From Porphyridium purpureum (taxonomy: Eukaryota > Rhodophyta > Bangiophyceae > Porphyridiales > Porphyridiaceae): a DNA stretch of 64,000 nt. Under the pieces are notes generated by a model. The model was not told the DNA's origin, searched no databases, and saw only the letters and a list, made by a program, of their open reading frames with translations. Positions 18,172-26,887 of the stretch are shown in pieces. The stretch is taken from NCBI GenBank assembly GCA_008690995.1, contig VRMN01000001.1:4402001-4466000 (forward strand), given 5' to 3'. A program made the translations under genes and the position numbers. Position 1 is the stretch's first letter, and every line of letters starts with the position of its first letter.

Positions 18172-18911
18172 GGTGAAAAACCCCCGGCCAGTCTTCGCTT
18201 CCCCTGCGCGCTTTCCCCTGCGACTGCAGGTCAGCTGTACCCCGACTTTGCTGCCGCGCCGCGCCGCCACGCGCTGCACCGCGTAGAATCAGATCGCGCA
18301 GGGTTGCTGGTGAAGACGCTCGCGTCGCACATTTACAGAGCCGGAAAGAGCTGCTGAGGGGATGTTCACTGCATCCCGCTGTCCATCCGGCAGAAGCTCG
18401 CTCCGTCAACGCTCATGGCGGCGCAGAACTCCACTTCCACAAACCAGCCGCACGGCGTTCGCTTCCGTTCAGTACGCCACCGGACTTCTGCCGACGTCCG
18501 ACTGACCTGTGATCGTGTGCGCCCCTCCAGATAGAGACGCGAGAAAGCGCCACAGAGAGCGCGTGCGACGTCGAGCGGAACGCCAAACACGGCGCTGGCT
18601 CATGCGCATCGTGCAGCTCGGCCAGCGCAAACCCATTCGGACTGACCGTGTGTCCACTTCGTTCCGCGCTGACTGTACCACAGTACGTTCTGAGAGGTCT
18701 AGTGTACACCCTGCACTGAACCTTCGGGGATCCGGGTTGCCAGCACAGCCGCGCGGCTTGGTATCAAGCTGCTTGGAAGGAAGCAGGATCGGCAGAGCGT
18801 GTGACGACTTGCCTAGTAAAAGCACAGCGTTTTAGTAGAAAGTCGCAATGATGCGTCGTTTTGTAGGTCGCGTTTGTTGAAGAAAGTGGGTTGGTGGTGG
18901 CTGACGCGTAG
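18172..18911. promoter_or_regulatory. Divergent upstream region of LON and RPN2 genes
   Basis: 740 bp between divergent starts. A GTAC cluster at 18672-18710 (ACTGTACCACAGTAC, then GTGTACACC) lies about 200-240 bp before the RPN2 frame. Other open frames are short and unrecognised. Confidence 0.4.
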
Positions 18912-21900
18912 ATGAGAGGGGAGGAGCGGAGCAAGAGGTGGAGGAGGGAAGGGAAGAATACCAGGCGGGAGAGAGGGGAGAGTGCTGTTTGCTTTGGATT
19001 GCTCCTTGTGCGGGAGGGGTCCAAGGCAATCTGCGTGATAGGCATCATTCCGAGGGGAACGAGGTCGCAGAAGCGGGGGCGCGAGAGCAGTTCCAGTCCG
19101 GCGGCCCCTGCGGCGAAAGCCAACAAGCGCACGCGGAAAGGGTCGGACAGTGCCGAGGAGCCGAATACAGCGGCGGGGCCTCGTGCGGCGCGGCGCGGCA
19201 GCGATCCAGATCCAGATCTAAGCGACCGTACAGAAGACACAAACAAGGCCACAGCGGCGGCTACGACGGCTTCCGACGTTTCACCTGCTGCAGACAGAAA
19301 GTCGACGCGGTCGACGCGCAAAAGGGAGCGTGAGGAACACGACGACGAAGCACAGTCTTCGCGATCTACGCCAGTGGCAAAGCGAGCGGGGAAAAGTGCA
19401 GGCTCAAAACGGATTCCACAAGGAACGAAAAGTCCGTCGCCGCAGGCATCAAGACAGCGAAGAAAAGTCGCGGAGGACCAGACTCACACATCTGAAAGCC
19501 ACAAGAACCCCAAGCCCGCTTCAGACATGGCTTCGGCAGCAGTCATGATGCCGAACTCGGCGGCATCGGCTCTCTTCCTGTTGGACGAGCCGGAAGCCGC
19601 CTTGCAGGTGCACGCCTTGCAGAAGCTCAATATTATGGCGGATAGCTTTTGGCACGAAATTTCTCCAAGTGTAGTGAAGCTGCAGGCTCTTTCAGAAGAT
19701 CAGTCGTTCGAAGGCGCGCAGCTCGCGGCTCTGGTAGCGGCCAAAGTGCTCTTCCATTTGGGCGACCTAGATGAGGCACTCGAATATGCACTCATGGCTG
19801 GGTCACTGTTTGACGTCAAGGCGAACACGGTTTTCGCACTGACCCTGCGTGCGCGGTGCATTGACGAATACATCACTTTACAGGTTCGTCGTGCTGAGGA
19901 ATCGGCGAAAGCGTCGGAGCCCGGACCGTCGCTGTCCAGTGGAGGTGTTGCACCATCGTCATCCTTGGAGCAGGTGGTCGAAAAGATCTTGGACGATTGC
20001 GTGGTTCGCGGCGAGGTACGCGAGGCCCTTGGCGTCGCAATCGAAGCGCGGCGGCTGGATCGAGTTGAATACACGATTCTGCAGGGTTGCAAAAGTGTCA
20101 AGGCGCGCATGGCTGGGCTACAGTACTGCTTTGAGTGCGTGCAGACGCTCGTAGCGAGCCGCTCGTATCGTGCATCGGTGCTGCGCCTAGTAGCAGAGCT
20201 ACACCGACGCGAGCAAAAGCCGGACGAAATGGCGATTGCGCGTTGTCTCACATTCGTCGGCGACGCTCCAGGCGTCGCCGGCTGTCTGAGGCGATTGCTG
20301 GATCATGCCACTCACGAGGCATGCTCTGCATCGGAACTCACGGCACTTCAGATCGCCTTTGAGATGTACGAGAATGACATCCCTAGCTTTTGTCGCGCAG
20401 TGGCCGACCTAATGCCTATCCCGGCCGCCCCCGCGGTGGCTGAAGTGGCGATGAAGGAAGACGGAGAAGAGGACGAGGAGGAGTCAAGAATGGACCAAGG
20501 AGAGGATGCTCCTCTGCTAGCGCCAAAGACGGAGGAAGCTCCCGCAGAAAGTCGCGGATCAAGTAGCGCACTGGCTCCGGTGATTACGAACGAAATGCGA
20601 CTGTACGCGAAGATACGGTGCATATTATTCGGGATTGCGCCCGCGGCGCTGTGGTTGGAGTTTTTGTGTTCGGAGAACAAGGCAGATATGTACGTAGTCA
20701 AGTTGACCAAGGCAAGCGTTGACTCTCGCTCGTCTGTTTGCCATACGGCGCTCATTTTTGCTAACGCCCTGATGCATGCCGGAACGACCGTCGATACATT
20801 TCTTCGCGAAAATCTCGACTGGCTTGCGCGCGCGACGTCCTGGGCCAAGTTTTCGGCAACGGCGTGTTTGGGTGTTATCCATGCCCGTCACTCTTCCGCC
20901 GCAATGAACATTTTGTCGCCTTATCTCTCGAGTAATCCGAATGCATCTTCGTCAGCGTACGCAGAAGGCGGCGCGCTGTTTGCGCTGGGTTTGATTTCGG
21001 CAACGGGCGGCGGCAACGCTCCAGAGGATGACCGCGCGCTGACGTACCAAGTGCTGTCCGGTCCGGAGTACCAGCTCACGCCCGCGAACGACACGCAAGC
21101 GCCACCAACACAGTATCTATTGGAAGCGCTGCGAAATGCGTCCAGCAATGAGATCATCCAACATGGTGCTTGTCTGGGGCTGGGCCTGGTATGCATGTCA
21201 TCTTGGCAAGGTGAAGGCGAAGAAAGCGAGGTCTATGAAGAGCTGAAGAGTGTTCTGTATACGGACTCTGCGGTAGCTGGTGAGGCCACAGGCGTGGCAA
21301 TGGGTCTCGTGGCCATGGGCTCTGGTTCGGCGCGCGTGGTAGAGGAGATGCTTGCCTACTTGCGCGAAACTGAGCATGAGAAAATCAAGCGTGGATTGGC
21401 CATGGGCGTGGCCTTGGTCTGTTGTGGCTGCGAATCTGACGTTGATGATCTGATTACTCGCGGGATGCTCCGTGACGCAGACGCGGTCGTTCGTTACGCT
21501 GCGATGTACTCGCTGGGTCTGGCGCATGCCGGCACGGCTCACAATGCTGCCATCCGTGCGCTGCTGCACGCCGCGGTGTCCGACGTTTCGGACGACGTGC
21601 GCCGTGCGGCTGTTGTTAACCTCGGCTTTGTTCTGCTTCGACACCCTCATCAGGTGCCCAAAACGATTGCACTGCTCGCGGAATCGTGCCACGCTCACGT
21701 GCGGTATGGTGCTGCGATGGCGCTGGGTATCTCGTGCGCCGGGACCGGGTTGCCTGCCGCGGTGGACATACTAGAACGTCTTGTTACAGATGCGTCAGAT
21801 TTTGTGCGACAAGGCGCGCTCATGGCGCTAGCCATGGTGCTGATGCAGCAGGCGGAGGCGAAGAATCCAAAAGTCGCCGACGCGCGCAAGCTCTTCCAAA

Positions 21901-22781
21901 AGCTGGCGTCTGATAAGCACGAGGACGTCATGTCCAAGTTTGGTGCCATCTTGGCGACAGGTCTGATTGATGCAGGCGGTCGTAATGTTGCCCTTAGCCT
22001 TGTGTCGCGCTCGGGCCACTTGCGCAAGTCAGCACTCGTTGGCATGGCCCTCTTCTCGCAGCTGTGGTTCTGGTTTCCGTACGTGCATTTCCTTTCGCTG
22101 TCGCTCAAGCCGTCGTGCCTGATGGCTCTCACGTCTGAGCTCAAAATTCCGAAGATGGATGTTAAGTGTAATGCGCCAGCTTCGCTCTTTGCATACCCGC
22201 GTATTGGGCCTCCGGAGAAGCCAAAGGAGGAGAAGAAAGTTGCGGCTGCGGTTTTGAGCACGACGATAAAGACGAAGGCCCGTCTTGCGAGGAAGCATCA
22301 CGCCGCGGCTACTACCAGCATGGAGATTGATGCGACGGCCGCGCCGGGATCTAAAAGCAAGGAGAAGGACGCATCTGCGACCGGGGCGGACGTGCTGGAA
22401 GGCCAGCTTGCGTCCGTGGAGATCGCGGGTGGAGCGGCTGAGCCAGAACCAGCAAAGGAGACAGAGCCGTCGTCCTATGTGTTTGTGAATCCCAGCAGGG
22501 TCACAGCTGACCAAGAGAGGTACATTTCGTGGATGTCTGATGGTCGCTTCCAACCGGTACGTGCCAATTTAACTAGTGGATTTGTCATGCTGCGCGACAC
22601 AACACCAGGCGCGCCACCTGCCGCTTGTAAGGAGATGAAGACGTGGCCGCGCGCACCGGCTCCCCCGCCTCCAGCACAGCCACCGCAGACATCTGAATCA
22701 TCCCCTCAGCCGCCGGAGGCGGCAACGGGCACGTCCATGCAACCGCCACCAGCTCTGGCAGCGGAAGATGACGATGAATAG
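18912..22781 (+). CDS. RPN2: 26S proteasome regulatory subunit RPN2 (PSMD1)
   Basis: The large scaffold subunit of the 19S proteasome base. The conserved part starts at Met206 (ATG 19527): SALFLLDEPEAALQVHALQKLN, then FWHEISPSVVKLQ. The PC-repeat toroid follows at roughly residues 650-1040, with repeated GxA.ALG/GL units (YGAAMALGISCAG, RRAAVVNLGFVLL). The C-terminal domain has RYISWMSDGRFQPV and a Pro-rich tail. RPN2 is normally about 950-1000 aa; from Met206 it is 1084, and from the first ATG 1289. The 205-residue extension is basic, Ser/Ala/Lys-rich and open throughout, with no other Met. However, its first about 25 codons coincide with a purine-rich tract like the leaders of other genes here, so the true start may differ. 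Confidence 0.9.
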   Translation: MRGEERSKRWRREGKNTRRERGESAVCFGLLLVREGSKAICVIGIIPRGTRSQKRGRESSSSPAAPAAKANKRTRKGSDSAEEPNTAAGPRAARRGSDPDPDLSDRTEDTNKATAAATTASDVSPAADRKSTRSTRKREREEHDDEAQSSRSTPVAKRAGKSAGSKRIPQGTKSPSPQASRQRRKVAEDQTHTSESHKNPKPASDMASAAVMMPNSAASALFLLDEPEAALQVHALQKLNIMADSFWHEISPSVVKLQALSEDQSFEGAQLAALVAAKVLFHLGDLDEALEYALMAGSLFDVKANTVFALTLRARCIDEYITLQVRRAEESAKASEPGPSLSSGGVAPSSSLEQVVEKILDDCVVRGEVREALGVAIEARRLDRVEYTILQGCKSVKARMAGLQYCFECVQTLVASRSYRASVLRLVAELHRREQKPDEMAIARCLTFVGDAPGVAGCLRRLLDHATHEACSASELTALQIAFEMYENDIPSFCRAVADLMPIPAAPAVAEVAMKEDGEEDEEESRMDQGEDAPLLAPKTEEAPAESRGSSSALAPVITNEMRLYAKIRCILFGIAPAALWLEFLCSENKADMYVVKLTKASVDSRSSVCHTALIFANALMHAGTTVDTFLRENLDWLARATSWAKFSATACLGVIHARHSSAAMNILSPYLSSNPNASSSAYAEGGALFALGLISATGGGNAPEDDRALTYQVLSGPEYQLTPANDTQAPPTQYLLEALRNASSNEIIQHGACLGLGLVCMSSWQGEGEESEVYEELKSVLYTDSAVAGEATGVAMGLVAMGSGSARVVEEMLAYLRETEHEKIKRGLAMGVALVCCGCESDVDDLITRGMLRDADAVVRYAAMYSLGLAHAGTAHNAAIRALLHAAVSDVSDDVRRAAVVNLGFVLLRHPHQVPKTIALLAESCHAHVRYGAAMALGISCAGTGLPAAVDILERLVTDASDFVRQGALMALAMVLMQQAEAKNPKVADARKLFQKLASDKHEDVMSKFGAILATGLIDAGGRNVALSLVSRSGHLRKSALVGMALFSQLWFWFPYVHFLSLSLKPSCLMALTSELKIPKMDVKCNAPASLFAYPRIGPPEKPKEEKKVAAAVLSTTIKTKARLARKHHAAATTSMEIDATAAPGSKSKEKDASATGADVLEGQLASVEIAGGAAEPEPAKETEPSSYVFVNPSRVTADQERYISWMSDGRFQPVRANLTSGFVMLRDTTPGAPPAACKEMKTWPRAPAPPPPAQPPQTSESSPQPPEAATGTSMQPPPALAAEDDDE

Positions 22782-22902
22782 AGGAAGCCAAGGTAGGAAG
22801 CGGAATGAAGAAAGGAACAAACAAAAGCAGAAATAGAAACCGGTGTTTCGTCGTCATATTCAAAACTTGGCTGGCTTGCGTCTACGCGTGACATTTTACC
22901 TT

Positions 22903-24813
22903 TTATCGATGAGCATCGGCGGCGCAAAGCCGCTCTTCAAACAGCGCTGCGTTCGCAGCGCACCTTAATGCGCTCCGGTACAACTGATGCGCGCGCACGG
23001 CCTGACCAGACTTGCGCAGCAGTATGATGTAGTCGACACTAAGCGCCGGGTTTTCCACGGAGCGGGGGAGCAGCCTGAACAGCTCGTCATACACTTGAAG
23101 AGTAAGCTTTCTCAGCGTCGCCTCCACAATCCTCGGTGACTCGAGATTTTCTTGATTCCGTAAGAGCTCGAGTGCACCAAGCAGCACAGCTTCCGTTGCT
23201 GTGCTTGAGAGGCTGTTCCCTGCAACGTGATGGACGACATTTATAAATGAGACGTCGCCATCACCACCATCGACAGCAGCCTGGGCGTTGCTGGAGAGTT
23301 GGCTTCGAAGCTCCCATTCGAGCCACGCGCGCACAAGCTCGCACTGGCTCGAGAATTCACGCGCGGCGTGATGCAGACCAGAGCAGAGAACGCGCAAAGC
23401 GTCTCGCAAACGTGTGCACAAGCTTGCGGGTAGCGACGGAGGTATAGCGCCGAGATGAGCCTTCCACCTTTCTAAGATAGTTGTCACTTCCACGTGCGTA
23501 TGGACGCCATTCCGGCTCAATCGAAAGGACTCGGGTGACCACTGATCTAAAGACTCTCTGAGCTCATTCTCCGCGATGTGTCGGAGCCTTTCTTTCTCCT
23601 TTGCGTCACACTCCTCTGTGGTTTCAAGCATGAGACCCGACACATGAATGTTATCAAATCCGTGCTTGTCGCTCGCTTCTTGCACCAGAGCGCGCACGTC
23701 GGGGAGGACATCGGCCGCCCCATGTTGTGGCGCACTAAAGCGCTGGATAAACTCAATAAATTCCTCGTACAGGTCGCTCGAAGCATGCTTCACGAGACTC
23801 GCTTTGAAATGCTCGACACCGCGCTGGATCGCAAGGACAGGAGAGAGTCCCTGTGCAATCTCATCGCGACGCACAGATTCGGCCACGGCTGCATGCACTG
23901 CCGCACTGCCGGCAAAATTCTGAAGCAGGATTGCGCGTAGCTGAGCAGCTAGCTCCGGAATGCAATACGGCACAGTGTTCACGAAGTTTAGATACGACGC
24001 AAAATAGCGCGCCCGTGTACCAGCCTCGTTCCCATTCTCGTCATTGAACTCTTGGCGCAGATCCACATTCTCCGTGGCCTGCTTAAACACCGCTAAGGGA
24101 ACCGCACCCTTCCAGAAGTCTGTCTCTTGTGCCAATGCGAGCAGTTCATCCTCGTGTTTGCCATTCCCTACCTCTGTCGGATCCTGACGTGCATTGTCGC
24201 CAAGAAGACCCAGCGTCTTGCGTCGCGTGAAGAGCTTGACGAAGAAAGCCACCTCCAGGTCAAAGTATGCCTTGTAGATGAGCGCAGACGTAGGAAGCAT
24301 GCGCATGGCGGTGAGCGCAATGGAACGCGCATGGCTGGAATCGGGGCTGTGGTCCATGTGCCAAGAGAACGATGCGACCCAGAGTTTCTCGCTGAGCGGA
24401 AGCACGGCAAGCGCTCGCGAGAAGATTCGCGAGGTCGCACGCGTACTGCCCGTGGTCGCGCAATGCCGCAAAAATTCAAGCCACAGCTGCTCGTCTGCAG
24501 GAAAGCGCCGCAGCGTGCGGTTGAAGAGGTAGATCACGCGGCGGCGCCAGAGCCCGTCGAGCTTTGCGGATACCTTGGGATGCACGGACTTTTTTCTGCA
24601 GCGCCGCTGAATTAAGCGCTGGAGCGCCTTTTCGTACTCGACGTAGTCCAAGTACTGCTGCGGCTGGACATCGCCACGCAGCAAGCGCTGCTCGTGGCCA
24701 CGCCGCTGGCGCACGACCTGTCGGATCTCGGCGGCATCCAGCACTCGCCGCTTCTCCAGCAGCTTCAACTCGACGACGCCCTTCTCGAGCAGCCGGTTCA
24801 CAACGTCGCCCAT
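22903..24813 (-). CDS. UTP6: U3 snoRNP / SSU processome protein UTP6
   Basis: A HAT-repeat component of the small-subunit processome, needed for 18S pre-rRNA processing in the nucleolus. The ATG at 24813 starts MGDVVNRLLEKGVVELKLLEK, the conserved UTP6 N terminus; the longer Gly-rich upstream frame is excluded. The family signature continues with RLLRGDVQPQQYLDYVEYEKAL and LIQRRCRKK. HAT repeats with W/L-F-F spacing follow (EQLWLEFLRHC, SEKLWVASFSW, LIYKAYFDLEVAFF). At 636 aa it is of normal length (human about 597). It is divergent to the complex III core gene, and the upstream region carries three GTAC elements. Confidence 0.88.
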   Translation of the reverse strand: MGDVVNRLLEKGVVELKLLEKRRVLDAAEIRQVVRQRRGHEQRLLRGDVQPQQYLDYVEYEKALQRLIQRRCRKKSVHPKVSAKLDGLWRRRVIYLFNRTLRRFPADEQLWLEFLRHCATTGSTRATSRIFSRALAVLPLSEKLWVASFSWHMDHSPDSSHARSIALTAMRMLPTSALIYKAYFDLEVAFFVKLFTRRKTLGLLGDNARQDPTEVGNGKHEDELLALAQETDFWKGAVPLAVFKQATENVDLRQEFNDENGNEAGTRARYFASYLNFVNTVPYCIPELAAQLRAILLQNFAGSAAVHAAVAESVRRDEIAQGLSPVLAIQRGVEHFKASLVKHASSDLYEEFIEFIQRFSAPQHGAADVLPDVRALVQEASDKHGFDNIHVSGLMLETTEECDAKEKERLRHIAENELRESLDQWSPESFRLSRNGVHTHVEVTTILERWKAHLGAIPPSLPASLCTRLRDALRVLCSGLHHAAREFSSQCELVRAWLEWELRSQLSSNAQAAVDGGDGDVSFINVVHHVAGNSLSSTATEAVLLGALELLRNQENLESPRIVEATLRKLTLQVYDELFRLLPRSVENPALSVDYIILLRKSGQAVRAHQLYRSALRCAANAALFEERLCAADAHR

Positions 24814-24967
24814 GCTGAGTGTTCGCCTCCCATGCACGCCGCGCGCTATACCCACACCAATCCGTGCACCACCCTCCCCCGACGTCCGTACACCACCGCG
24901 GCCCAACACCCCGACATGCCCACCGCGAACGCCACCACCCCGCGACGAACCGGTAGGGTTGCAACAC

Positions 24968-24994
24968 ACTGTACCCTGGTGTACCTGGGTGTAC
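24968..24994. promoter_or_regulatory. Three GTAC elements at exact 10-bp spacing
   Basis: GTAC occurs at 24971, 24981 and 24991, the first within CACTGTACC, so all lie on one helix face. They are 155-180 bp upstream of UTP6 (minus) and 235-260 bp upstream of the complex III gene (plus). A GA-rich tract at about 25128-25190 then precedes the plus-strand ATG. Confidence 0.45.
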
Positions 24995-25229
24995 AAGCCG
25001 GGCGCTTCGTTAGTGGTTCGGTTCGGTTTCACGCGCAACGGCTTGTGGCGCGGAGGTTTTGGTAAGTGCGGACGAGTTGGAGACAATAAGACCGTTCTTA
25101 TGAGTTCGTGGTGAGGTTGAACAGGGGGTGAGGAAGAGACGGAGACAGGGAGAGGGGGAAGGGGAGAGAGAGGGAGAGAGGGAGAGGCACGGCGGGGGCC
25201 AGAACGTGGGGTAGGCTGTGCGGGTTGGG

Positions 25230-26783
25230 ATGGCGGGCTTGCGTCGGGTGTTTGGCGTCGGGCGATGTGAGTGGGGCGCGTCGCGGGTCATGGGGTGTGG
25301 CCGCGTGGCCGCGCGCAGCGCAACGGGCGTCTCGATCAGGCCCATGTCGTCGCTGTGGAAATTGACGCACGGATCGTTCGATTTTGAGACAGACATGCAC
25401 ACCGAAATGGCGGGCATTGCGCGGCCAGACTCCGAGCGTGCAAAGGTGCGGATTGGCGCAGAGGGCATGAGGGTGTCGCGGCTGGCAAACGGCGCCAAGG
25501 TCTGCTCCTTCGAGCTGCAGGGCACCGACGCGTGCGTGGCGCTTGGTGTGCGCGCAGGCACGCGATGGACCAACGCCGTATCGGGTGGCATTCCGCATAT
25601 CATGTCGGCCATGGCGTTCCTCGGCAGTAAGGATCTGTCCAAGGTCAGGGCCGTGCGCTCCCTCGAAAACATGGGCGTGCGCACGCACAGTCACGTGGAG
25701 CGTGAGAATATTTTGTACAGTCTTAACAGTCAGCGCTCGGCCTCGTCGTTGCTGGACGGCACGCGCATGATGATCGAATCCGCGTTGAATCCACTCTTTA
25801 TGCATGCGCTCGATGAACCCGGCGCGAGCGACTCGATTCGCGCCTACGCCAATCAACTCGCACAATTCTTCCTTGATCGACGCCACGTGAGCCCGGCCGA
25901 CGCCGTGATTGACTCGCTGCATGCCGTAGCGTACGGCGACTTTGCGTTAGGGGTCCCCCTGTACGCAGATGCTCGCCAACTGATGACCGCCGCAGACAAT
26001 CTCGACCACTTGCTGGAATACAGGAACGCATGGATCTCAGGGCCTCGTCTTGCTCTTGTCGGCGTCAATGTTCCTCACGAAGAGCTCGAGAGCTGCGCCA
26101 AGGAGTCGGCGCTCGTTGGTGCGCCGAGTGCAGATTCTTCCGTGTCCGAGCCGTCAAGATGGGTCGGCGGGAGCCGAAAAGTGTCGAGTGGCGCGGGTGC
26201 GAGCGTCGCCTTTGGCTTTGACGTTGAGGTGCTAGCATCGTCAAAGGCGAAACCCGCAGATATTGCGCCGGTGCTTGTTCTCCAGGCGCTCATAAACAGT
26301 GGAAAAGCCGGCGCGCTTGCGAGCAGCGTGTGTGGGGCCAGCGACTCGCTACTGAATGACGGCGTGACCACGTCGGCGCATCTGGGATCGTACGCGGATG
26401 CTGGAATATTTTCCATGGTCGCGCAGTCGCGCTCAGCGTCGAACACGAATGCGCTCGTGAGCGGTATGGGCTCGGCGGTGCGTGCCCTGTCTCTGCCGAG
26501 TTCAGAGACAATCGAGGCCACGAAAAAGCGCGTCGCCTGCTCGCTGTACAGCAGTAGAGAATCGTCTACGACGGTCGCGAGGGAAGCGGCGTCGCTGCTG
26601 GCGGCCGGAGTGCCGTTCACCGCCACGAATGAGCTTGTTTCTGCAGTCAAGGCGGTCACCGCACCTCAGTTGGAGGGTCTTGTGGGCTACTTGAAGTCCC
26701 AAACATTCCCTGCCATTGCAGTTCATGGTGAGACTTTCAATTCCATTACGTACGATGAAGCCAAAGCTTTGCTTGTGGCGTGA
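25230..26783 (+). CDS. Mitochondrial complex III core protein 2 (M16-like)
   Basis: 517 aa from the first true ATG. The N terminus is Arg-rich and lacks acidic residues (MAGLRRVFGVGRCEWGASR), a typical mitochondrial presequence. The protein matches M16 peptidase-fold core proteins of the cytochrome bc1 complex: VRAGTRWTNAVSGGIPHIM, AFLGSKDLSK, and the second-half VLQALINSGKAGALAS. The HxxEH zinc site of active processing peptidases is replaced by HIMSA, so it is catalytically inactive and fits core 2 (UQCRC2/QCR2) better than MPP-beta. MPP-alpha is an alternative but normally has a glycine-rich loop that I do not see clearly. AATAAA at 26785-26790 lies just after the stop. Confidence 0.82.
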   Translation: MAGLRRVFGVGRCEWGASRVMGCGRVAARSATGVSIRPMSSLWKLTHGSFDFETDMHTEMAGIARPDSERAKVRIGAEGMRVSRLANGAKVCSFELQGTDACVALGVRAGTRWTNAVSGGIPHIMSAMAFLGSKDLSKVRAVRSLENMGVRTHSHVERENILYSLNSQRSASSLLDGTRMMIESALNPLFMHALDEPGASDSIRAYANQLAQFFLDRRHVSPADAVIDSLHAVAYGDFALGVPLYADARQLMTAADNLDHLLEYRNAWISGPRLALVGVNVPHEELESCAKESALVGAPSADSSVSEPSRWVGGSRKVSSGAGASVAFGFDVEVLASSKAKPADIAPVLVLQALINSGKAGALASSVCGASDSLLNDGVTTSAHLGSYADAGIFSMVAQSRSASNTNALVSGMGSAVRALSLPSSETIEATKKRVACSLYSSRESSTTVAREAASLLAAGVPFTATNELVSAVKAVTAPQLEGLVGYLKSQTFPAIAVHGETFNSITYDEAKALLVA

Positions 26784-26820
26784 AAATAAATACCCGTCAA
26801 AGACATTTGTGCGGAGGGAA

Positions 26821-26845
26821 TTTTTTTTTTTTTTTTTTTTTTTTT
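26821..26845 (+). repeat. Poly(T) run of 25
   Basis: A pure T tract in the 104 bp between the convergent 3' ends of the complex III core gene and the kinase gene. Confidence 0.95.
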
Positions 26846-26887
26846 AATCGAAAGCATCTGGATCCATTGTTCTTTGCAAGGCAAGCT

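Noticed and set aside
26821-26845. Poly(T) run as the tail of a retrotransposed copy
   Set aside because: No target-site duplication, no processed-gene sequence and no element body adjoin it; it is treated as a homopolymer in a short convergent spacer.
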